From: an uncultured bacterium
GTDB taxonomy: Bacteria > Bacteroidota > Bacteroidia > Bacteroidales > JACABE01
Direction of reading: 5' to 3'
NCBI GenBank assembly: GCA_903911455.1
Contig: CAIWDQ010000227.1
Coordinates: 1-8,012 of the forward strand
DNA length: 8,012 nucleotides
The notes beneath the pieces are model-generated. The model had not been told where the DNA came from, searched no databases, and saw only the letters and a program-made list of their open reading frames with translations. The position numbers and the translations under genes were made by a program. Positions 1 to 5,776 of this stretch are shown here, piece after piece; within the stretch, counting starts at the first letter, position 1; every line of letters begins with the position of its first letter.

Positions 1-11
1 CATATTTGAGT

Positions 12-57
12 AGTGAGATATACAACACTGTAAAAGAAGTTGTATATCTCACTTTTT
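12..57 (+). terminator. Rho-independent terminator of an upstream plus-strand gene
   Basis: A perfect 15-bp stem (12-26 pairs with 39-53, outer bases AGTGAG/CTCACT) surrounds a 12-nt loop and is followed at once by a T run to 57. The T run lies only on the plus-strand side, so the terminator most likely ends a gene left of the window. The stem is AU-rich but long and without mismatch. Confidence 0.8.
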
Positions 58-263
58 AACATCATTAATTAAAAACAATTATATCAACATTATATATTAA
101 TAAATTAAACGGATAAATCAAATTGGCAATTGTTTCAAATTATAGTAAGTACAAATTTTTAAGTCTGAATAAAGATTCAGTCGAAAAGCTTTACAAGTAA
201 TTAATGAATATTATGGATATAATAAATATTATTTGATTGATATCTAATCTTTGCACAACCAAA

Positions 264-294
264 CTCTGGCTGAAGTTACAAGCTTCAGCCAGAG
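264..294 (-). terminator. Likely terminator of the MenA-like gene
   Basis: A perfect 12-bp stem (264-275 with 283-294, CTCTGGCTGAAG and its complement) has a 7-nt loop and begins 24 bases beyond the stop codon of the prenyltransferase gene. In the minus direction it is followed by a weak T-rich run (TTTGGTTGT). The stem is strong and the U-tract poor, so it may end transcription inefficiently or protect the 3' end of the transcript. Confidence 0.6.
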
Positions 295-318
295 GGTAGT
301 TAAAAAGAATTGTTTTGT

Positions 319-1341
319 TTAAAAGATATTCCACACAAAGCCAAGCTTGTACAAAACAACATCAGTAATGAGACCTAATAAAAATAGCATCCCAAAAACA
401 CGATTGTAGATAAATGCATGATGCACCAAATAAAGTGGCCATCCTTCGCCCTCAGCACCCTCTGGTTTTGATGCCGGGCGTGGTTTAATGAAAGTCTTAG
501 AAGCCCATATAAATTTAGGGATTGCCAGAAGCACCATCAGCATTGCAGGTCCAAGTCTTCCTGTAAGCACAAGAGCAATAATAAAAACATATTGAAGTAC
601 CCAAAATGCTATAGTTGAATAACGGGCAGCTTTCTGACCTATTACAACAGGAAGTGTACGCACACCTTTATTCTTATCCTCAATAAGTTTATCAGTATGT
701 TTTCCAAAGAGAACAGTTGTTGGCCCTAAGGCATAAACCAAACTAAGAAGTACAACCCAGTTATCCCACTGTCCGCCTGAAACAACAAAATATGTTCCGC
801 CAACCATTAAAGGCCCCCAAACCAATATTACAGAAGGCTCTCCCAATCCATAATATTTAAGTGGCCAAGTATAGAACAACAAGAAGAACAAGCCTGCACA
901 AACTAAGTAGAGTGCCCCCATACCTGTAACTGCAACCAGATATATTCCATTTGTAAGCGCAATTCCAAGTGTAATTAAAAGGTAAGTCATAAAACTTTTC
1001 ATGCTAAGCAATCCATGTTCTAAAGGTTGCGGGCCATAAAGTGAACGGTAATAATTATCCTTATCAATTCCTCGTTTATGATCAACCAAGTCGTTAAGAA
1101 GATTATTACTAGCATGAGCCATCACTATCCCAAATAAACAAAGCACAAAAAGTATCCACGAAAAATTACCACTACGATACGCCAATAATCCACCAACAGC
1201 GGCAGCAATAGCAGTCATAATAAAAACAGCCGCTCTTGTAATAATAAGCCATCGTGAAATCACATCCAGTGTGTTCCACTCATTTTTATTTATTTGTGGT
1301 ATCACCCTAAGGGCTTTAATCCACATTGAAGTATTTACCAT
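319..1341 (-). CDS. UbiA-family prenyltransferase, MenA-like
   Basis: This 340-residue integral membrane protein belongs to the UbiA superfamily, which transfers a polyprenyl chain onto an aromatic acceptor at the inner membrane. The first diphosphate/Mg-binding motif is N83-D84-x-x-D87 followed by KRGID; the second is around D217 and D222, followed by KGVRTLPVVIG. About nine hydrophobic segments lie between residues 33 and 335. The order GNF...NNLLNDLVD, then YYGLGEPSV and ARRY-like ARYS (239-242), resembles bacterial MenA (1,4-dihydroxy-2-naphthoate prenyltransferase, menaquinone synthesis), so that is the best guess; another acceptor is possible. An unusual polar loop (286-302, KPRP...PEG) and a tail WPLYLVHHAFIYNR follow the usual MenA core. 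No other men genes are in the window. The start at 1341 is the first ATG; a second in-frame Met is at residue 6. Confidence 0.85.
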   Translation of the reverse strand: MVNTSMWIKALRVIPQINKNEWNTLDVISRWLIITRAAVFIMTAIAAAVGGLLAYRSGNFSWILFVLCLFGIVMAHASNNLLNDLVDHKRGIDKDNYYRSLYGPQPLEHGLLSMKSFMTYLLITLGIALTNGIYLVAVTGMGALYLVCAGLFFLLFYTWPLKYYGLGEPSVILVWGPLMVGGTYFVVSGGQWDNWVVLLSLVYALGPTTVLFGKHTDKLIEDKNKGVRTLPVVIGQKAARYSTIAFWVLQYVFIIALVLTGRLGPAMLMVLLAIPKFIWASKTFIKPRPASKPEGAEGEGWPLYLVHHAFIYNRVFGMLFLLGLITDVVLYKLGFVWNIF

Positions 1342-1356
1342 TATATATGTATTTAA

Positions 1357-1398
1357 ATAGCTAAAAAAACAAATGCAATGGTATAAAGTTTTAGCTAT
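1357..1398. repeat. 10-bp perfect inverted repeat upstream of the MenA-like gene
   Basis: ATAGCTAAAA (1357-1366) and TTTTAGCTAT (1389-1398) are exact reverse complements 22 bases apart. On the minus strand the spacer contains TGCATTTG (1377 to 1370), one base off the Bacteroidota -7 box TAnnTTTG and about 30 bases from the start codon. The repeat could be an operator around the promoter or a leader hairpin. The arms are AT-rich, which raises the chance of coincidence. Confidence 0.4.
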
Positions 1399-1467
1399 AC
1401 CTAATGATAAATCCTGATGAATTATATACGGTTTACAAACCCAGTAAGAAGCGGAATCTCGGTCTTA

Positions 1468-2034
1468 TTATTTATTATTTGCAAAAGGGAATTCATGAGA
1501 ATGGTTCATTAGTTTTTTCTTTGACTTTTTGGAGAACTGTGATTTAAAGTTTAAAATCATTTCTTTTTTCTTATCATCAGGATGGGCACAAGATATATAA
1601 TGTACATGAAGTTGATATAATATATCTAATGTTTTTAACCAAACCCCTGTATTTATGTGTTGATTGTTTCCAAGATTTAAATTATATAAATTACTCATAT
1701 GTTGCCTAATTCCTATCGTAGAATTTGATTTGCCAATATATAATATTGTTTCATCTGCCAACCAATACGAATCTAGTCTATCTTTAATGTTTAATAATGT
1801 AGCTGGCTTACCATCTGTTTTCAATTTTTCATCTTTTTCAATCCAATATAAAATACTTGTATCATTTAAAGGAGCTGATTCAAAAATTGGTTCTGTCGCT
1901 AAAATATCTTTTGAAGTTGATATCAAATATACACCTCTAGATGTTGACTCAATTCCTTCACCCCATTTATATGTCCTTAATCTTGCAGGATTCAGTCCTG
2001 AAATTTTTACTAATTGTTCTACTGATATTGGCAT
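1468..2034 (-). CDS. GIY-YIG nuclease-like protein with long insertion
   Basis: This 188-residue protein carries the elements of the GIY-YIG endonuclease fold in order: G34-V35-Y36 on the first strand, L98-Y99-I100-G101-K102-S103 on the second, R110 in GIRQHM on the helix, E158 as the metal-binding acid candidate, and N186/N187 in the terminal PFANNK. All key positions are present, so it may be an active Mg-dependent nuclease; the target is not predictable. In most members GIY and YIG are about ten residues apart; here 62 residues lie between GVY and YIG. The C-terminus stops right after PFAN. There is no signal peptide, so it is presumably cytoplasmic. A consensus -7 box sits 44 bases upstream of the start (2078-2085), and no partner gene such as a methylase is adjacent, so it is probably a single-gene transcript. 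The start at 2034 fits the promoter spacing. Confidence 0.75.
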   Translation of the reverse strand: MPISVEQLVKISGLNPARLRTYKWGEGIESTSRGVYLISTSKDILATEPIFESAPLNDTSILYWIEKDEKLKTDGKPATLLNIKDRLDSYWLADETILYIGKSNSTIGIRQHMSNLYNLNLGNNQHINTGVWLKTLDILYQLHVHYISCAHPDDKKKEMILNFKSQFSKKSKKKLMNHSHEFPFANNK

Positions 2035-2077
2035 GATTTTTTAATTTTTATTATTATTTCGTAATTTTAAAACTTTA

Positions 2078-2085
2078 CAAAGGTA
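2078..2085 (-). promoter_or_regulatory. -7 promoter box of the GIY-YIG gene
   Basis: On the minus strand the bases read TACCTTTG, an exact match to the Bacteroidota -7 consensus TAnnTTTG. Transcription would start near 2071, leaving a leader of roughly 35-40 bases that is almost all A/T with no Shine-Dalgarno site. No good TTTG -33 box is seen at the expected distance. Confidence 0.55.
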
Positions 2086-2239
2086 GTTTAATTAATCGGT
2101 CTTTATAAGAAATAATATTTTTGATTACAAATTGTATTTTCCTGTCTGTTATTAATTACGATTGGGAATTTAAAATAGACAATAGGGACTTGGTGATTTA
2201 TATATAAAAGAATTTAAGACGAGTCTTTTCTGAATAAAT

Positions 2240-2263
2240 AGCTCCTGGATTTATCAGGGGGCT
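2240..2263. repeat. Imperfect hairpin in the intergenic region
   Basis: AGCTCCTG (2240-2247) can pair with CAGGGGGCT (2255-2263) around a 7-nt loop, with one bulged G and one G-T wobble. It is GC-richer than its surroundings. It could be a remnant terminator or part of a dispersed repeat; no gene ends directly before it on either strand. Confidence 0.35.
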
Positions 2264-2267
2264 GTGG

Positions 2268-2381
2268 ATGAAAGATTTGTTAAGCTTTAGCACAATTTAT
2301 ATCCTGAAAGGATGTAATGATTGTTTTATGCCATCCGTTTGTTATGTATTGTTGTTTTATACAATCATTTCATGCCTTTGA
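2268..2381 (+). CDS. Doubtful 37-codon ORF, hydrophobic C-terminal half
   Basis: An ATG at 2268 opens 37 codons ending in TGA at 2379-2381. A purine-rich AGGGGG lies a few bases upstream, unusual in this SD-poor genome. The product would be a small cysteine-containing peptide whose second half (MPSVCYVLLFYTIISCL) could span a membrane. Against it: most of the ORF lies inside the left arm and loop of an imperfect palindrome (2288-2422), no clear promoter precedes it, and GGATGTAATG-type hairpins recur between genes in Bacteroidota. It is listed only because small membrane peptides in structured loci can be real. Confidence 0.12.
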   Translation: MKDLLSFSTIYILKGCNDCFMPSVCYVLLFYTIISCL

Positions 2382-2422
2382 AATTGGGTCTTGTAGTTTA
2401 AAACTACAATTTATTTGTGCTA
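2288..2422. repeat. 135-bp imperfect palindrome, possible MITE or structured RNA
   Basis: The outer arms TAGCACAA (2288-2295) and TTGTGCTA (2415-2422) are exact complements. Inside, TGTAATGATTGT (2313-2324) pairs with ACAATCATTTCA (2361-2372) with one mismatch, and the pairing continues outward through AAAGG/CCTTT (about 2306-2381) with a one-base bulge. A small hairpin (ATCC-TGAA-AGGAT, 2301-2313) and a 19-bp palindrome (2391-2409) are nested in the arms. This amount of complementarity suggests a folded transcript or a decayed non-autonomous mobile repeat. No protein function is implied. Confidence 0.45.
2391..2409. repeat. Perfect 19-bp palindrome
   Basis: TTGTAGTTT, a central A, then AAACTACAA form an exact odd palindrome. 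With a one-base centre it cannot fold tightly as RNA without opening its middle pairs, so it looks more like a binding site for a dimeric protein than a hairpin. It lies about 35 bases before the TAACTTTG box of the orphan promoter. Confidence 0.5.
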
Positions 2423-2452
2423 TTTGCAAATTTTGCATAGCATCTAACTTTG
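2423..2452 (+). promoter_or_regulatory. Consensus Bacteroidota promoter without a visible gene
   Basis: TTTG (2423-2426), an 18-base spacer and TAACTTTG (2445-2452) match the -33 TTTG / -7 TAnnTTTG promoter of the Bacteroidota primary sigma factor, with spacing inside the usual range. Transcription would begin near 2459 on the plus strand. The only ORF in the next 150 bases is an 8-codon one near 2558, after which the RNA would run antisense into the 3' end of the TPR gene. A 13-base palindrome (TGCAAA-T-TTTGCA, 2425-2437) overlaps the -33 box and could be an operator. Confidence 0.5.
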
Positions 2453-2609
2453 CACCGAGCCAACATACTGTGCCCAATTTAGGCTAATTGAGTTTCATCG
2501 AACTATTTTATTTTTAACCTTGTTAACCTTTCCAATCTATTTAATAAACTGAAAAATATGAGTATTAATGCTATTCCTGATTAATTTAAAAAACTAAAAC
2601 CTGTGATTT

Positions 2610-3608
2610 TTATTTTTCATCGTCTTCATCGGTTTCTTCATTAAGTATATCAAACCCCAAAATATTTAATATTTTTTTTTGATAATAATCCACAGCTTTA
2701 TAGTTTTTTATTTTCTTATTTATTACTAACAAATTCATATATAAAACACTTCTTAATGAATCACCTTCTGTGGTCAATTCAAGTGCTTTTTCAAGATATT
2801 CTATTGCTTTTTTCGCATCACCTTCATCATTAAATTGAGTTGCACCTATATTATTATACACCTCAGGGTAATTTGGTTTTATTTTTAATGCCTCCAGAAA
2901 ATTATGCATTGCCATATAATGATCCTCCATACTACAATATACGGTACCTATATGATAATAAACTTCGGCCTTATCGGGATATATTTCAAGTATATCACTA
3001 AATATTTTAATACTTGTACTATAATTACCCAACTCCGCATTCATCGAACCAAGATTAAATTTTACATCTAAATTATCAGCATCTTTTTCACTATACCTTT
3101 CAAAACGATCTTTGGCTTTAGCAAATTCTTTTAACATTGAATAAGCATAACCTTGTTGGAAAAATTTATCCATATTAAAATCTTCATTTTCATCCGGTAT
3201 TAGGTTAAAGGTAGTAATTAAATTTTCCCAGTCTTTCTTTTCCAGATAAATTTCAGTTAAGTCTATTATCGATTCGTAGTCTTCTTCATCTGCTTCTACA
3301 GCTTTATTATAACTTTCGATAGCCTTATCCATTTGGTCCATTACACTATAATCTACACCCAAACTATAATATATACTACTTATATCTTCTTTATCTTCTA
3401 CTAATAGTAAAATCATTTTTCCTATGCTAATGCTTACTTCGCGTTTATTCTGCCTCCATAAGTTAGTCATTAACAATTGTAAAATTACTGCAGTGTCAAT
3501 TGGGAAGTCAATCAAAGCTTTTCTGATTAATTTTTCCTCTTCTTCATAATCTTCAGTATATTTAGTAATTTGGTGTAAATGTCTTGGAAAGATATTTAGT
3601 TTTTTCAT
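2610..3608 (-). CDS. Tetratricopeptide repeat (TPR) protein
   Basis: This 332-residue protein is built of TPR helix-pair repeats, a scaffold for protein-protein contacts; no enzyme domain is seen. The clearest 34-residue units are about 77-110 (YYSLGVDYSVMDQMDKAIESY), 147-180, 181-214 (FNLGSMNAELGNYSTSIKIF), 215-248 (YYHIGTVYCSMEDHYMAMHNF) and 249-282 (YNNIGATQFN...AIEYLEKAL), with weaker units before and after. The pattern G8/Y11/A20/F24/A27 is well kept. There is no signal peptide or membrane segment, so it should be cytoplasmic. The C-terminus is very acidic (ETDEDDEK). A possible -7 box, TACTTTTA (3654 to 3647), lies upstream and differs from consensus in one base. A 184-bp gap holding a hairpin repeat separates it from the hydrolase gene, so co-transcription is doubtful. 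The partner is unknown. Confidence 0.85.
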   Translation of the reverse strand: MKKLNIFPRHLHQITKYTEDYEEEEKLIRKALIDFPIDTAVILQLLMTNLWRQNKREVSISIGKMILLLVEDKEDISSIYYSLGVDYSVMDQMDKAIESYNKAVEADEEDYESIIDLTEIYLEKKDWENLITTFNLIPDENEDFNMDKFFQQGYAYSMLKEFAKAKDRFERYSEKDADNLDVKFNLGSMNAELGNYSTSIKIFSDILEIYPDKAEVYYHIGTVYCSMEDHYMAMHNFLEALKIKPNYPEVYNNIGATQFNDEGDAKKAIEYLEKALELTTEGDSLRSVLYMNLLVINKKIKNYKAVDYYQKKILNILGFDILNEETDEDDEK

Positions 3609-3694
3609 GTATTATTTATAAAATTTGTTTCTTAATTTATTTTCTGTAAAAGTACTTATTAATTCTATACTTTCATTAATAAATCATTAAAAGG

Positions 3695-3789
3695 ACAAAA
3701 CTTTTTGTTTTTCTGCCTCGGCTCCGCTCGGCGACCTAATTGACCGTATCCAGAGCTGAGTCGAGGGGTGCCTCCATACACAAAACTTT
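3695..3789. repeat. 10-bp direct repeats flanking a hairpin element
   Basis: ACAAAACTTT occurs at 3695-3704 and again at 3780-3789, bracketing 75 bases that contain the GC-rich hairpin at 3716-3766. This is what a target-site duplication around a small inserted element would look like. The repeat is simple in composition, so chance cannot be excluded. Confidence 0.35.
3716..3766. repeat. GC-rich REP-like hairpin between the TPR and hydrolase genes
   Basis: CCTCGGCTCCGCTC (3716-3729) pairs with GAGCTGAGTCGAGG (3753-3766) with one G-T wobble and one mismatch; GG/CC extends the stem after a one-base bulge. The sequence is much richer in GC than its surroundings. It resembles the dispersed intergenic repeats with a core like CTCGACTCCGCTCAG that I recall from many Bacteroidota genomes. 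It starts about 27 bases beyond the stop codon of the hydrolase and may act as its terminator or RNA stabiliser. Confidence 0.6.
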
Positions 3790-3792
3790 GCG

Positions 3793-5667
3793 CTATTTAT
3801 TTTGATGCTCTAACAACGTAATATATGCTAACAATGCTCCCCAATGATAGAATTTATCGCTATTATCAACATCTGAACCTGCTCCAGTTACTGAATTATA
3901 ATTTTCATAAATATGACGTTCTTCCAGCCACGATTTTAAAATCAAATTTGCTGATTTCTCAGTTAAATCTTTTCTAGCTTTAGGCAAGTTGTAATTCTTT
4001 ATACCCAGATAAACCAACATATTCATAGGAGCCCAAATTCTTCCACGCCAATAGGTGTTATCTTTAAAAGCATTAGTATTTCTATTTGTAGAAGGCAATA
4101 TCCAATCGCCCCAAAATTCATTAGGATTGTAGAAATGTTCATTAATCATTCGTTCAGCTTTATCTTGTGTGGGAACTCCCGTTAATAGTGGATAAAAATT
4201 AGTGGGCGATAAGCTTTGACTAAACTCACCAGTTGTCAGATCTTTGTTCAAATATATTCCAGTTTTATTATCCCAAAGAGTTTCCAGACTTTTAGAATAC
4301 TTTTTTATTCTAATATCGAGTTCATCTTTAATATCATTTCTGCCTAACTCCTTTGCTATAAGTGATAAGTTTTTACAATCCCAGATATACATACTTAATA
4401 AACCGACATCGGCAAGCAATAACTTATGTTTTGTGGAATCAAAAACTGCATTGTCGTACATAGGAGAGTTATCAAGACCGGATTCCCACATGGCTGCTTG
4501 TTTCTTGCCAACCTCTTGGCTCAACCATTTAGGAATGTCACCTGTATTATATAGATCGGAACCCCAACACATATACCCATCAACATCACGGTTTTTCTCC
4601 CACCATCGATTCCATGATAACAGTTCATCAAACACTTCTTTGAGAAACCATTTTTCAGGATAGTTTTGATATATTTTCCAAATAACAAATGAACCAACGG
4701 GAGGTTGCGACCGATCTTCACTATTGCATAAACCTGCACCAAAATTAGGAATAAACCCACTCTTAGTGATCTCTTTTGTAAGAGCAATAGCATTTGAATA
4801 AGCTAATTCTTTGTTATCAATAGCGAACATAAAGGAAGCAAAGTAAGTGTCCCAATCAAACAAAACCCAACCGCCCCAACCGCAGTTCCAAATACGGCTA
4901 ACCGGTGCAATTACCCTTTTATGCGTAGGCTCATATATAACGTCCCATGCTAAAACAGTTTGCATTGCATCATATAATGTACTGTCGGCTCCAAATCTTT
5001 TCTTTTCTGCTTTTTGTATGTCTTCAGCCTTTGTAATAAAGGCTTCTATCTCACCTGAACTCTTATTTTTATTTGATGAAATAAATACTTTTCCTGTTAA
5101 AGAACATTTCAATAAAGTATCACACAATTCTATTTTGTCAGCTGTCTTTACATAAAGAGTCTTAATTAGATTATTATTCTTAAAGCTAAAATTAGAAGCA
5201 TTGATTTGCACCTTACCTTTGCCATCCCATAATATACTTGGTTTAATGAGTAAATAGTTGCTTTCTTCCTTATTTAAAGGAGTAATTATAAGTGCAAATT
5301 CCTGTCCGTTAGTTGCACTTTGAACTTTTACCTTTATATTATCCCACCAAACAGTTTGCTCCGTATAGGAACCATCATAAGAATGTGGCCCGGGAGTTAC
5401 AATCTCCTCTCCTGCTCCTCTGCGACCTATCAATGCTTCTTTTAGGATGGTACCTGTCTTTTTATCCTGAAGCATTAAATCAATAGAATAATATTCGGGC
5501 AACAAAACAAAGGATAGAACGCTGCGGGTATTCCAGGTATTCCAACCCTTAGCAAGCCGGCTGTTCAGCTTTGATTTCTCTTCTGTTTTCTTCGGTGTTT
5601 TGCTAGTTGAAGAACTTAAAAGAATAACTATACAACAACTTATCAGAATCAAGAATATTCTTTTCAT
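3793..5667 (-). CDS. Exported GH63/MGH1-like glycoside hydrolase
   Basis: This 624-residue protein has an N-terminal signal (residues 1-20). LISC at 8-11 fits a lipobox, but the hydrophobic run is short before it and continues after it, so lipoprotein or soluble periplasmic are both open. A beta-rich N-terminal region (about 40-235) precedes an (alpha/alpha)6-barrel domain (about 240-624). Family marks are FDWDTYF (270-276), DRSQPPVG (318-325), WESGLDNSP (394-402), YWRGRIWAPMNMLVY (539-553) and ENYNSVTG (588-595). By analogy with GH63 enzymes such as YgjK and mannosylglycerate hydrolase, D399 is the likely general acid and E588 the likely base; both are present. It should be an inverting alpha-glycosidase; the sugar cannot be told. 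The trehalase (GH37) signatures are absent. No SusC/D or regulator is adjacent. A consensus -7 box lies just upstream (5685-5692). Confidence 0.82.
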   Translation of the reverse strand: MKRIFLILISCCIVILLSSSTSKTPKKTEEKSKLNSRLAKGWNTWNTRSVLSFVLLPEYYSIDLMLQDKKTGTILKEALIGRRGAGEEIVTPGPHSYDGSYTEQTVWWDNIKVKVQSATNGQEFALIITPLNKEESNYLLIKPSILWDGKGKVQINASNFSFKNNNLIKTLYVKTADKIELCDTLLKCSLTGKVFISSNKNKSSGEIEAFITKAEDIQKAEKKRFGADSTLYDAMQTVLAWDVIYEPTHKRVIAPVSRIWNCGWGGWVLFDWDTYFASFMFAIDNKELAYSNAIALTKEITKSGFIPNFGAGLCNSEDRSQPPVGSFVIWKIYQNYPEKWFLKEVFDELLSWNRWWEKNRDVDGYMCWGSDLYNTGDIPKWLSQEVGKKQAAMWESGLDNSPMYDNAVFDSTKHKLLLADVGLLSMYIWDCKNLSLIAKELGRNDIKDELDIRIKKYSKSLETLWDNKTGIYLNKDLTTGEFSQSLSPTNFYPLLTGVPTQDKAERMINEHFYNPNEFWGDWILPSTNRNTNAFKDNTYWRGRIWAPMNMLVYLGIKNYNLPKARKDLTEKSANLILKSWLEERHIYENYNSVTGAGSDVDNSDKFYHWGALLAYITLLEHQNK

Positions 5668-5684
5668 ATTGTAAATATTTTATG

Positions 5685-5692
5685 CAAATGTA
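5685..5692 (-). promoter_or_regulatory. -7 promoter box of the glycoside hydrolase gene
   Basis: The minus strand reads TACATTTG, an exact TAnnTTTG match, 18 bases upstream of the ATG at 5667, so the leader would be only about 10-15 bases. No TTTG -33 box is seen. The gap to the divergent carbonic anhydrase gene (5668-5776) also contains an inverted repeat, CCTTAAT (5708-5714) and ATTAAGG (5738-5744), between the two genes. Confidence 0.5.
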
Positions 5693-5776
5693 CTAATTAT
5701 TATCACACCTTAATATTTATTAAAACTTTGTCTTAAAATTAAGGTTTATTATTCTTAAAATAAAAATAATAGAATA

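Larger units (their letters stand above)
1..318. other. Intergenic region without a gene, two hairpins
   Basis: This AT-rich stretch has no open reading frame beyond a few tens of bases with a credible start. It holds a perfect terminator hairpin at 12-57, a small hairpin at 165-180 (arms CTGAAT/ATTCAG) and a 12-bp hairpin at 264-294. It separates an unseen plus-strand gene on the left from the convergent minus-strand prenyltransferase. Confidence 0.75.
2035..2609. other. 575-bp gene-free region with palindromes and an orphan promoter
   Basis: No recognisable gene lies here. From left to right it holds the promoter of the GIY-YIG gene, a small hairpin (2216-2227, arms AAGAC/GTCTT), a GC-richer hairpin (2240-2263), a weak 37-codon ORF, a long imperfect palindrome (2288-2422), a consensus plus-strand promoter (2423-2452), and an AT-rich run up to the TPR gene. 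No tRNA-like fold or CRISPR-like spacing is seen. Confidence 0.7.

Noticed and set aside
235..258. TAATCTTTGCAC on the plus strand as a promoter
   Set aside because: It has three bases between TA and TTTG instead of two, lacks a -33 box, and would fire into the 3' end of the MenA-like gene.
1664..2044. Plus-strand ORF of 126 codons opposite the GIY-YIG gene
   Set aside because: The minus-strand frame carries a coherent set of nuclease motifs and a consensus promoter; this one has neither.
4244..4663. Plus-strand ORF of 139 codons opposite the hydrolase
   Set aside because: It is fully antisense to a gene with intact family motifs and has no recognisable features.
4521..4793. Minus-strand ORF of 90 codons in another frame of the hydrolase
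   Set aside because: The hydrolase frame is continuous here with GH63 motifs, so this is neither a frameshift fragment nor a separate gene.
5708..5744. Inverted repeat CCTTAAT/ATTAAGG between the divergent genes as a regulatory operator
   Set aside because: Seven AT-rich bases with a 23-base spacer are expected by chance in such DNA; noted only in the promoter entry.
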